From: Tubulanus polymorphus
Lineage: Eukaryota; Nemertea; Palaeonemertea; Tubulaniformes; Tubulanidae
NCBI RefSeq assembly: GCF_964204645.1
Contig: NC_134028.1
Location: forward strand, 20,000,153 to 20,064,152
Direction of reading: 5' to 3'
Length of the DNA: 64,000 nt
Shown: positions 54,582 through 64,000 of the stretch, piece after piece
How positions within the stretch are numbered: the first letter of the stretch is position 1
Layout: every line of letters begins with the position of its first letter
Translations under genes and position numbers: made by a program
The notes under the pieces: generated by a model
What the model saw: only the letters and a program-made list of their open reading frames with translations
The model's database searches: none
Told to the model about the DNA's origin: nothing

Positions 54582-57500
54582 CTGTAAACCGAACACATCA
54601 AATCCACATATACCTCAGTGTAAGGAGGAAGATCAACGGATATTTGGATGTTGTTTGAGGTTGAAAAACAGCAGAAACTGTTTATCAAATTCAAAGGATA
54701 TTCTGAAAAAAACTATGCAAGGAATCTGTGAGGGAAATGTATAAACATTCAGTTCATGAGGATAAGTTGCGTTGAAAATTAGATTATAAACTGAAATTTG
54801 TAGAATTGGTCATTATACTACTTTTGGTATAAATAACGAGACGAGTAGTAACTATATAGGTTATCTATTAATTTGACGCACAAGCTTTCGCTACTTAGCA
54901 TAGAAGCTTCATCAGGTGAATGAGAATGAATTGAATACTTTTGGTATATACGTATACGAATGTTGCATGTATTTGTTTACATTTTACGTATATTTACTGA
55001 TTTTAATAACTGGGGAATATTTCTTTTATATTTCACCAAGCTTCTCGAGGAATTAAACAACCTATAGTATAGGTATTTCGAAGCTAGTTCCTCGAGCGAA
55101 TAATTGATTGGTGAGACTCCATATATAAATAAAACCCACAACCGATAATCTAGGTTCTAGTCAAATTAGTTCAAGAACTGTGAAACTAGTCTCGAATAAA
55201 GCCAATCTGCAAATGTACTGTAGAACTTAAATCCTGTCTTACAAACACAAAATAACAAACCCAATTTCGCAAACAGCCGCGGAACGTGAAAAATTTGGGT
55301 TTATCGTTTGATTGTTATAGTTTTATTAATGTTGATGATATGCTATAAAGATTATACCATATATCAAGCTAGCATTATGTAGATAAATGTATCCAAGAAA
55401 TAAATAGATTAGTTTACCTTCCAAATATTCCAACCGGCATTCTGTGGGATTCCCTTCTATTCTAGTCATACCGATGGCTTTTTTGAGTGACTGCATCATA
55501 AAATCAACAATTTCATACTCGTTCGCTTGTCCAGCTATGCAATCCATCGCGTACGTGTAGCCCTCCAAAATGATCGCAACCATGAAGTTAACCATCATGA
55601 AATTTACGATGATAACGAATGCCACGAACATTAGCGGAGCCATCACGGGACTGACTGCCTGCATTCGTCGGAAATTGAATTTATCTAGAATGGAGGTATA
55701 TACTAGATTGAAACGTTATACAACTTAAATAATTTGGGCGTGAGAATGGTCGATTCGGAAACCTCAAAATGGACCCCCCTCCCCGTCACTTAAGCGCAAC
55801 GTACACGACGCGGTGAAACACAGAAACAGGAAGCACGTGTTTCCCGTGTTTCTCTGTTGTATTTCCCTTTTGTGTTTCAAGCCCAATACATACGACAAAC
55901 GAAAACACGTTTGACCTCGGAAACATCTTTTCCCGAAACAATGTTTATCGTTTCTTGTAAACGCTAGTGATCGAGAGAAACGCCCAGAAACACGTTTCTA
56001 TCACCTGTTTTCCCAGTGCTGCGTTCGTTGGGCTTTAATAGAGACCGAATGGGTGACACCCAAATCCGTAACGTCCGGATGGAACCCTCTGAACCTATAT
56101 CCCTATAGTAGAACATCATTCAGTGAGATCCTAGTAATAACACTTACTTAACATCATGTTCAATAATGTCTCCATACTAGCTATGAACGTTGAATATTCT
56201 CTTAAACGGACCATGAACTTCAGGTGACACAAACTAACAAATCCGAAAAACAGAACTAAGAACACGACCATAAATCGCATTAGTGGCCAGGACAACCACT
56301 TCATCATCAAGGCCAGGGCGCAAATTCTTTTGTTAAATCGCAGGAGTTTCAGCCCTTGAAGTGTCGATAGGAATACGATCATTGCGAGTAAATAAACCGA
56401 CAACTGTAAATATAGACAGATCTCTTTTAACATTATACAAACAGATAACAATCACAAACGTTACATAGTTTATCATTTCCTCATTTCGTTAGTTTTATTC
56501 TGTGAAAATTACCTCGTCGTACAAAACGACATAGTCAAGATTTATGAATTTGGTCCTGTCCACCATCATTTCAGCCATCGCGTACGCCCCGAAGAATCTC
56601 ACTATTTGCATGAATATGGCCACAAATCCCATGAGAATCACCGCAAACTCGTAAACATCCCAAAATGACTGTAAAGAAAACGAACTTGAACGTTTATTGA
56701 CGCCTTAAAATAACGCATATATTGCCTTAAATATTGTCGACAACAAATAATTCGTTATAAATTATACAATATCAATGATCAAGAAAGTTATTTCGGATTT
56801 TAATATATCGATTATTGAATTGAATTGACTGGCAACCAGTCTAACACCGATTTATTGATGACTTAGTCCGCATCTTCAAAAAACTATTTATTGAAATTTA
56901 TCAAAAATAAAATGAGAATCATGAAACATATCTAATCAGAAAGGAATTCCAAAATTCACAGTTTTAATTGTTATTTTGCAACGCCAATATTGATGACGTA
57001 GTACACATCGACTCAAAACAGAACGCCTTGTATAACGCAATCATATAAACATTATTGTAAAGGTTTTGACGGCGTCAAAAGCCAGATAACGAATAGTTAG
57101 ATAGTGAGTTATTCGAAAAAAAAGAAATTCAGTCAAATCCGATGCAAAAAATTTCGTCTCCGTTCTAATCTTCATATGTTCACGCATTTTATACTTACAT
57201 TAAAATATTGACGTCGACCGATTTTCCGCAGTCTCTTCGAAGCGCGCACCGCGAAGTAGATTAAGAACCCGAGAAAAATGAATTGGAAAAAGAACATCAC
57301 TGAGTTCGTCGGTGTCATTCCTTTCTCCAGGCGCATTACTGTCACTTTATACTTTGTAAACGCCCCTGAATTGAGAGCACGATTCTGAATCAAACAATTG
57401 CATCAAGTGATATGGATTTTTTAATTGGGAATACAATTGGTTTTTTTCGATATTTGTTCATCTCAACACGTTTTCAACGGGCTTCGTGATATGGTGGCTA

Positions 57501-60500
57501 CTACGGGCTCATACACATAGACAAAATTCGATATCTTTCAAATATGAAATAAAATATACTTATATAAAAATGCAATCAATGAATCTTGAATTTGATAGGA
57601 AAACAATATTGGAGTTTTTGTCGACAGATAACCTTGATTTACAACTGTCTATAGTCAGGACTGTAATGTAGTCCATTGATCGGGCGCAGCCATATTGCAT
57701 TAATAATCATAAGCTCCTCTTTATATTCACTATGTATGTGATTACCTCCACTATTTAGGAATTCCACGAGGAGAAACGCCACACCATACAAGCGAACGTT
57801 GTTGTTGTAAAGCAAAAACTCGATGATGATACATCTTGTATTCTTATCCAACCAGTTTCCAGCTTTAATCGTTTTTAGAGTGCGCAGAGCTTGTTTCGGC
57901 TGCGTTCCCAAATTCACTACGTAACCGCCACCGGAGTACGTGGCAAATTTCCCAGACGTAGGCGAACCCTTGAGTTTCCAGGCCGACGAGTAACCGAACC
58001 CATAATCCGGTTTATCGTTTGGATCTAGAATATCGAAATCTCTACATGTAAATTCAAGAAAATATAAACAACGTCCAAATCTAAAATTGACGTCGAGAGA
58101 ATTGATTTCATTCGAATCATTAATGCGGGCATTTTATACGGGGGGGGGGGGGGGGTTACGGCATCTGCCATCATTTCTCGAAGGAGCGATGGAATTCACT
58201 TTCAGGCTGGAACTACGCACTATGCATACATTAATATCTTATTTGCATATTGAATTAGATACTCATTTTCCAGATGGCGTGTATTCACCTGATTTATTAA
58301 CGGGAATCCATCCAGCTTTGTAATTCCCTTCTTCTTGGCTAAACATACTATAGCTAGGCCGGCACACATCACCAAATAACCGATCTAATCTCGAGTTACA
58401 TGCGACTAAAACGATATTTACTACTAAAATGAATGTATAAGTACGTAAAAAGTTTATTTGGAAACGAAATTAAAGCAACTGTTCTCGATTACCGATGAAC
58501 ATATGAGTTGTATCTTTTAGAACCAATAGCGATTTAGCCAAAACGGGAAAACTTACCAGGTTTTGTTCGTAACTGACGTAGACGTGGAACGCAGACTCTC
58601 AACGCCTGTCGATCAACGATGTAATTCTTATATTTGTACCAATCATCACCCGGGAACATATCGTACCCGAACATTCCAGGCACCAGCGATTTTTCGGCGT
58701 AATCCCAAAACTGATCGAAATTCCTCACCTGCAGAAACAGGCAACGAAAGTGACCGATGAAAACGTATCATAAGAAAATAAGAAATAAGATACCCCGAAA
58801 TGCTGAGTATTTCATAGTAGAGTATAGTATACTATAGTAGTTTACTTGTCACCATCAATATGTAGAAAATGAATACCTTAAAACAAAATAGGTTACAGAC
58901 ATTGAAGTGACAGGAGTCCGAGTAGAGCAATAAAGGTTGTATTTAAAAGGATGTTCAGGCACCTCGACATAAAAACGAACAAATAAAATAAAAGAAATGA
59001 AAAGGGATGAAACGATGAAAAATGAAGATAAATTTATGTCATGCGGAAGTCTCTCTGAATGAAAATATATTTTAAAGTGTACATCAATCAAGTAGCTTAC
59101 TACTTACGAGGGTGCTGATGGTTGGGGCGGATTTAATGAGTGCAGGTTGGCTTTGCCAAATTGGAGGAACTTTACAGAGGAACGGCTTATTGAAAATGCT
59201 AGTTTCGCGGGCCTAGATTCTGGGGTGGTTTCGAGCTCTGGTATTATATCTGTGATTAAATGAATTCCAATTAAATATATTTAAAATTTGTTGCGGAAGT
59301 TAGCTATTCACAAATCCGTATGCAAGTTTGATAAGTTCCAAGTTTATCATATCTTCGAATTTCGGAATCTGGATCTTTTTACAAAGAGGCATCTCATTAG
59401 TTTAAGGGTTTATTAGAGGGTATTAAAAACGATCAAATTGCTCACAACCATAAAAAACTCACGGCGGATAAGGCATAAGTTCCAACGGTGTTGTTTCTGG
59501 TGTATCTATCGTTGTAGAAGATGTTCTCTATGTCTTTATAGAAATAGTGAGATCTCGTATCTCGATTTTCATAAGACAAAACCATCAGAATTCCAACATA
59601 TATCGTGTAGAATATGATCTCCCAGATAATGTTCACCATTTCAATTTCCTTAAGCCTAAAAGAGATGAGAATTGACCATGTTAACACGACAAAGAACAAG
59701 GTTGCAGTTTTGCGGGTAGGATCGGGGAAAAGAACTGAAATATTTATGTATGTCATTCCAACCATGAGTTAAATTTCGCTTACGGCTGATGAACCACGTT
59801 TTAACTGGCTGCTTAGCGTTTAAACCAAACAACAAATGAACTGTTACTACGATTCCGACTAAAAAGCATTTGGTCCTAAGTGTGAATACCATGTATCTCT
59901 GCCTTTGTCATCTTTATTGGAACATGGATTCTTGATTCCATGATTGGAATGGCCTACAGTCTATTCCCTCTTATTCCAGGTAGCTTTTAGTTCCTCACCA
60001 TGTATATATGTCTTCAGTTTATCGAGGCTGTCATCTGACTTGATTTGTTTTGATTTATCTCTATTGCCTAAATTGTATTCATTCGTACGTACCTCTTATC
60101 CCTGGCAGCTTTAAGTTCTTCCTCGTCCGGCGGCAGTGGTATGGCTTTATATCGAGCGATTTTTTCTTTAATATCAGGCGAGTTGCAGTAAGGATCGTGC
60201 AACCACTCCTCGTTGTCCTTGACGCTGTTGTCGTACTCGCTCTCGTCCGGTTCCTCAAGGTCGGGTTTCTTGATGATCAGGGCGTAAAGAAGGGCCAAAA
60301 ACAAAACCTGAAAAATGTCAAGGGAAGTGAAATGACAATGAAACGATCATTCATCTACTGAATGAAAAAACGAAAAAAAGAGAAATATAATAATCTTTAT
60401 TTATCTAAGCATAATAAATTACATACAATTAATGTAAACATAATAATGGCAATCAATGCATAGAGATGTGATAACACTTCATCACAAAAGTAAAAAAAAT

Positions 60501-63500
60501 GCAAAAAGTTCGAACCCACGTGAGAATATACTATGGTGAATGTACTACGGTACCTTAATCGGTTGTTGAAGCATGATGGACTGGATGAGAGAAACTCCAA
60601 ATGATGCAATCCACTCCTTAGAGCCTGATAACCCGAGGTCTTTGGAGAACATGTTCGCGAAATAGAAGCTCACTGCCACGGCAATAAATGCAAGCGTATG
60701 GCCGACAATCACACACCACCACGGCAAAACCACTTTCTTCTTCTTCTTTTTCTGGTCGTCTTTTTTCGGTGATTCTGGTATTTTCCCGTAGCCCGATGCG
60801 TCCGTGTAGCTGATTTTCTGACTGGTTTGGGAGTTGTTCCAAGGTCGTCGCGATGGTGTCGCGGATTTTCTCTCGCCTGAACCGTAAATAAGTACAAATG
60901 ATTAGTAAGATAAGTAGCTAAATTCCAGTCAAAACGGGCTTGATTTAGGCATTTACGTGCCTGTATCCAGATACTCTTTTTCGTTTTGCAACTCTATTTC
61001 CATCGCCTCCGAAGCCTGGTCCGACTTCATTTCGCTGTATTTCGAGTCGCACACGCGTTTTTTGCGACAACATTTGCCACAGGCGTTCGGTGGCCAGGGA
61101 CCGGACATCCTGAACAGCAGCACGATAAACACATTCACCGGTACGATTATCAACGACGCCAGGATAGAAACGACCAGTTGCTCGAGCGTAAACTTGATCG
61201 GCCCGATGACAATTTGCGTGACGTTTTGCCGCATCGCCATCGCCTTGTAGAAGGTCAAACTGGCCATCATCGACACGTAGACGAGGGTTAAACAACACGT
61301 CAATCTCTGAACGCGGGTGAAGTTGCTTTTCGGAGGTCTTTTAAAAACCGATAACCAAATATGCCCGTCGGAGAGGTCTTTGCGAGTTTTCGACCAGAAT
61401 AGAAAGTTGAAGGCTTTCATCTCGATGTCTCCCGCTAGGGGAATTATTCTGTCGATCTGAAAAAACGCATCGACATATCTCAAGTAGACGATTGGTTCAT
61501 TAATGCTAGTGGTCCATTAAGGCCTACTAGTTTTTAACGTTATTACGTAGGTAGTAAATCATTAATTAAAAACGTTTATATTAACCATAACTTGCAAGGT
61601 CTGGCCCATTGCTAATTCTATCCGTACTGTTCACGTTTCAAAAAGCAATCTACGTATATTTCGGATCATTTATTGCTTATCAGTGCTTATTTGATGAGAA
61701 CTATTCCAGCAAAGAACATGTTTTGGTTATATCAGTATTTACAATGCTTAGGCAAAACAATACATAAGGTCCCAGTGGAAAAGAAGGAATTGGAATGACA
61801 CTCACCAAACCGTCTTCTTGTTCTACGGCCAACCATTTGTCACAAATGAACAGATATCTATCCAGAGTTTGAATATCGGTTACTTGCATCTGGTTGAAAA
61901 ACCAAGACGGATTCTTGCCACCATTATCGTGCCAAATACTGAATGATACATTTCAAAATTAACTTTCTATCATTAAGATTAAATTAAGAGAAACTAAATA
62001 AGACAGTATGGTATCGAAGATTTACACTTGACAGTAAGAAATACGTATTAGTTCTCCTAATTCAGATGTTGATAGAATTTCATTTAGAAATGTTTTAATG
62101 TATTAGTCAACGTATTACCGTAAATGCGCTAAGTTTCCCAGCGGTTTCGGCACTACCATAATGAACGAATTAACATCGCCTTTTTGAAGAACCTTCCTTT
62201 TCTCATCCATTAAAACTCTGGGACCCGTATCACCATCTTCACCGGTCAATACAAACGATACTTGAGCTGTCGTACCTGAAAATATAAACACATGAGGACA
62301 CGCAGGAAACACGTACGTAAGTCAGGTGATAGATCTAAGGAACTTTCAAAGGGAATACGAGTTGGATTTCGTTCACAATACCGGCTTCTTTCGCTTCTCC
62401 TGTAGTTACGAGTATTTCATAAATGTATTTATCTCGGGGATCGTTATCCGGCAGCGGCGTGGAACCAGCCTATCGAAAAATAGGTATAATGATGTTAATA
62501 CTATCCATTGATAATTCGTTAAAAAGCATTTTTACACAACATCATCTACAAATGTAAAACTATGCGTCAGTAACACAGTGAAGGGTTAGATACGACCATC
62601 AAGGCCATGTTGTCTCAAATACTCAAATAACATTTTTAGAGATTTTGACAGACATTTTTAGGGTTTTGACTGTGCAACTATCGGTCCAGAACATATCTTG
62701 TTATTGTAAATTTCTGAAACCTTACCCTTACGAGATCTTTTCTGTCGGCTTTAACAGCCCAGATCAGTAGAATTAAGTATAAACATAGTAGAGACACCAT
62801 CGTACCGAACACCACTGGATTGTCGTTAGGATTGAGAAATCCGCCGCTAAAATCTATTTTCGGTAGAGGAATCGTAAAAGACGACCCGAACGTCGTCAAA
62901 TGTGTGCATTTACACTGCGTGCTATCACTAGTAGTTAGGTCACCAACCTGTGGTAGAACATAGATACGATTAGCGCCAGAGATTTCAAACTACAGCCAAC
63001 CCCCGGTATACCGGCCACATCGGTTCAGAACGATTTTGACTATATGGAGAGTGAATGGCGGTATATCGGGGTGTTTTACAATGTATTTGTATTGAGATGT
63101 ACATTGGCGGTAGGTGGGGGCGGCGGTAAATGGGAGGGTTATTAAATTTGACTGGTGGCCAGCGCCTCGAGTCAAGAACGAAAGAATACTTCAAGTGGAT
63201 TTTACTCAAAACAAAGGAGGGCGGCCAGTCAAAACTAGATATTGATTATGACTAGGATCCAGAATGAATTTTGACCTCAGGGAGCTTCCTCAAAAATCGT
63301 ATTCCACGTCAGATGAAGTAAGAGGGGTTTCCAAGAGGATATTTTACCGTGCAGCCAGCATTCGACCATTCTTCGGTCTTTGTATTCCAGTACAAGCAAT
63401 CAGCAGTGAAAAATGATGCATTGTACATAGCCTCCTTGTAATCATCGACAGTTGCATTGGCAGGATCTGCAAACGAATCGTAGACGGTATCTTGAAGAAT

Positions 63501-63948
63501 TCGGAATAAATTTTCAAGAAATGCATGTTTGCGTCATAGAATCGGGCATCTAACCTATAGTTCCATTCAAAGCCTTGATGCCAACATAAACTGGTTTATC
63601 GGTTCTGCAAAAAAAGTCGTTCAGTATGATATGCAGGTTAAAATATCTGATTAAATCGAAAACTTACTCGCGCAAAGAATGACTTGAAATATTTTGGATT
63701 AAAACTGTTAAGCTTATGCAGAACAATCAAAACTTGGTGTCAATACATCGTTTACCCATTTAGAATGTTGTGGAACAAGCATGTATTCAGATCCCTTTCT
63801 GCTGCTGTAGAGCCATTCACATCAGTTTCAGCATGAAAGGGCAGCGTGCAGTTGAAATCATGTTTAGAAACAGTTGGACGTGAACCGACTTTGACGAAAA
63901 CGACGAATCTCGTTATATTCTCCGAAAGAACAAAACCACCAGGAGGAT
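54403..63948 (-). CDS. Polycystin-1-like channel-receptor, 3' half, partial
   Basis: C-terminal half of a second PKD1-family protein; the 5' part lies beyond the right edge. Nineteen exons on the minus strand: 63756-63948, 63555-63604, 63348-63466, 62726-62947, 62382-62469, 62119-62275, 61806-61938, 60961-61456, 60554-60876, 60093-60307, 59463-59655, 59108-59212, 58557-58728, 57746-58024, 57199-57365, 56513-56668, 56148-56403, 55418-55684, 54403-54581. This gives about 1255 residues with continuous phase. Order: GAIN subdomain and GPS, TM1, PLAT domain, TM2-TM6, extracellular polycystin (TOP) domain, TM7-TM11 channel-like block, cytosolic coiled coil. Eleven transmembrane helices match polycystin-1. 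Family members act at cilia or sperm/cell surfaces, often with a polycystin-2 partner. Intron sizes are small compared with the left gene. One junction (60961) needs a GC donor or a shifted acceptor. Confidence 0.9.
54884..54915 (-). other. CTGATGA...GAAAGC motif (hammerhead-like)
   Basis: The minus strand has CTGATGA at 54909-54915 and GAAAGC about 20 nt later, with an intervening segment that could form a short stem (GCTTCTATGCTAAGTAGC). Same general plan as the 31.1-kb motif; probably a retroelement relic in the last intron of the polycystin-like gene. Confidence 0.25.
55418..56668 (-). CDS. Channel-like exons TM8-TM11
   Basis: Exons 56513-56668, 56148-56403 and 55418-55684. TM8 is FWDVYEFAVILMGFVAIFMQ, TM9 LSVYLLAMIVFLSTLQGLKL, TM10 PLMRFMVVFLVLFFGFVSLC. 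The pore-helix equivalent is STFIASMETLLNMMLNKFNF. TM11 is LMFVAFVIIVNFMMVNFMVA. As in other polycystin-1 types the selectivity-filter glycine/acid pattern of polycystin-2 is not present, so independent ion conduction is uncertain. Confidence 0.88.
55791..56038. repeat. MITE-like element in intron
   Basis: The left end AAGCGCAACGTACACGACGC and the complement of the right end AAGCCCAACGAACGCAGCAC are imperfect inverted termini. The interior repeats GAAACACGTGTTTC-like palindromes. It lies between the channel exons at 55684 and 56148. Confidence 0.5.
57199..59655 (-). CDS. TM6, polycystin (TOP) domain and TM7 exons
   Basis: Exons 59463-59655, 59108-59212, 58557-58728, 57746-58024 and 57199-57365. 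TM6 is IIWEIIFYTIYVGILMVLSY. The extracellular domain contains SHYFYKDIENIFYND, VRNFDQFWDYAEKSLVPGMF, SAWKLKGSPTSGKFATYSGG and DKNTRCIIIEFLLYNNNVRL. The F-W-D-Y-A-x-x-x-L-V-P-G block is characteristic of the polycystin fold. TM7 is NSVMFFFQFIFLGFLIYFAV. Start sites of the exons at 58024 and 57365 were chosen to keep phase. Confidence 0.85.
58140..58155 (+). repeat. Poly-G run
   Basis: About 16 consecutive G in the intron between the exons at 58024 and 58557. It may form a quadruplex and is a likely site of length error in the assembly. Confidence 0.9.
60093..61456 (-). CDS. TM2-TM5 exons
   Basis: Exons 60961-61456, 60554-60876 and 60093-60307. Begins DRIIPLAGDIEMKAFNFLFW and GHIWLSVFKRPPKSNFTRVQ. 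Then TM2 (CLTLVYVSMMASLTFYKAM) and TM3 (VSILASLIIVPVNVFIVLLF). A cysteine- and lysine-rich loop (ACGKCCRKKRVC; KDDQKKKKKK) follows. Then come TM4 (VGHTLAFIAVAVSFYFA), TM5 (MLQQPIKVLFLALLYALI) and an acidic loop (KPDLEEPDESEYDNSVKDNE). At the 60961 junction, phase requires ACAG|GCACGT (a GC-AG intron) if the strong acceptor before 60876 is used. Confidence 0.85.
61806..62469 (-). CDS. PLAT domain exons
   Basis: Exons 62382-62469, 62119-62275 and 61806-61938. The domain starts KYIYEILVTTGEAKEAGTTA and continues VSFVLTGEDGDTGPRVL and VPKPLGNLAHLRIWHDNGG. It ends NPSWFFNQMQVTD and YLFICDKWLAVEQEDG. The W-H-D-N-x-G-x-x-P-S-W and C-x-x-W-L-A-V-E motifs are diagnostic of polycystin-1 PLAT/LH2 domains, which bind lipids and calcium beneath the membrane. 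Confidence 0.92.
62726..63948 (-). CDS. GAIN/GPS exons and TM1
   Basis: Exons 63756-63948, 63555-63604, 63348-63466 and 62726-62947. They encode the GAIN-type beta fold (GGFVLSENITRFVVFVKVG; KPVYVGIKALNGT). The GPS follows: CLYWNTKTEEWSNAGC, then QCKCTHLTTFGSSF. The HLT cleavage triad and the four GPS cysteines are all present, so autoproteolysis is expected from family knowledge. TM1 follows (FGTMVSLLCLYLILLIWAV). Confidence 0.9.
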
Positions 63949-64000
63949 CTTTAACAAAATTGAGAAACAATTCAGAAATGTGTATTCACACGCTTACTAC

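Noticed and set aside
54490-54744. 84-residue plus-strand frame
   Set aside because: Antisense to the coiled-coil last exon of the polycystin-like gene.
59656-59892. Minus-strand hydrophobic frame as an extra TM exon
   Set aside because: The phase of the flanking exons (60093 and 59655) closes without it, and it has no matching acceptor/donor pair.
60618-60842. Alternative frame within the 60554-60876 exon
   Set aside because: Only the other frame gives TM4/TM5 and joins both neighbours.

Overview
This window is nuclear DNA from an animal. It has split genes with GT-AG introns, extracellular-domain families restricted to metazoans (PKD, REJ, WSC, PLAT, Ly6), an animal-type non-LTR retrotransposon, a Penelope-like reverse transcriptase remnant, tRNA-derived SINE-like sequence and many short inverted-repeat elements. 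A marine invertebrate (a lophotrochozoan or similar) is the most likely source; the sequence alone does not fix the species. I joined exons by hand from splice sites and codon phase. All the major gene models below keep a continuous reading frame across every junction.

Layout. (1) 64-20895, minus strand: the 5' half of a polycystin-1-like gene (signal peptide, WSC domain, PKD repeats, start of a REJ module). It runs off the left edge. Its 6.6-kb first intron holds an antisense rhodopsin-type GPCR pseudogene, a Penelope-like fragment, an (AT)n tract and a fold-back element. Its fourth intron holds a 2-kb satellite of 31-bp units. (2) 21867-23852, plus strand: a complete eight-exon betaine-homocysteine S-methyltransferase gene, divergent from the polycystin-like gene. 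(3) 24-47 kb: a repeat-rich block with three copies of a small secreted-protein gene that I cannot assign to any family (one minus-strand copy, two plus-strand copies, one of them broken). It also holds a 6.5-kb element with ~0.6-kb terminal inverted repeats and two non-LTR retrotransposon copies. (4) 49324-50346, minus strand: a complete four-exon Ly6/uPAR three-finger protein gene. (5) 54403-64000, minus strand: the 3' half of a second polycystin-1-like gene (GAIN/GPS, TM1, PLAT, TM2-TM11, coiled-coil tail). It runs off the right edge.

The two polycystin-like genes have the same orientation and lie head-to-tail, so the window carries the N-terminal half of one and the C-terminal half of the other. 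Together they show the whole architecture of the family: adhesive ectodomain, autoproteolytic GPS, lipid-associated PLAT domain, TRP-like channel module. BHMT is a metabolic housekeeping gene with no evident functional link to its neighbours. Observations of most interest are the unassigned small secreted-protein family, the 31-bp satellite that appears to have grown inside a short inverted-repeat element, the long-TIR element, and a retrotransposon whose ORF1 and ORF2 share a frame and are separated by one TAG.
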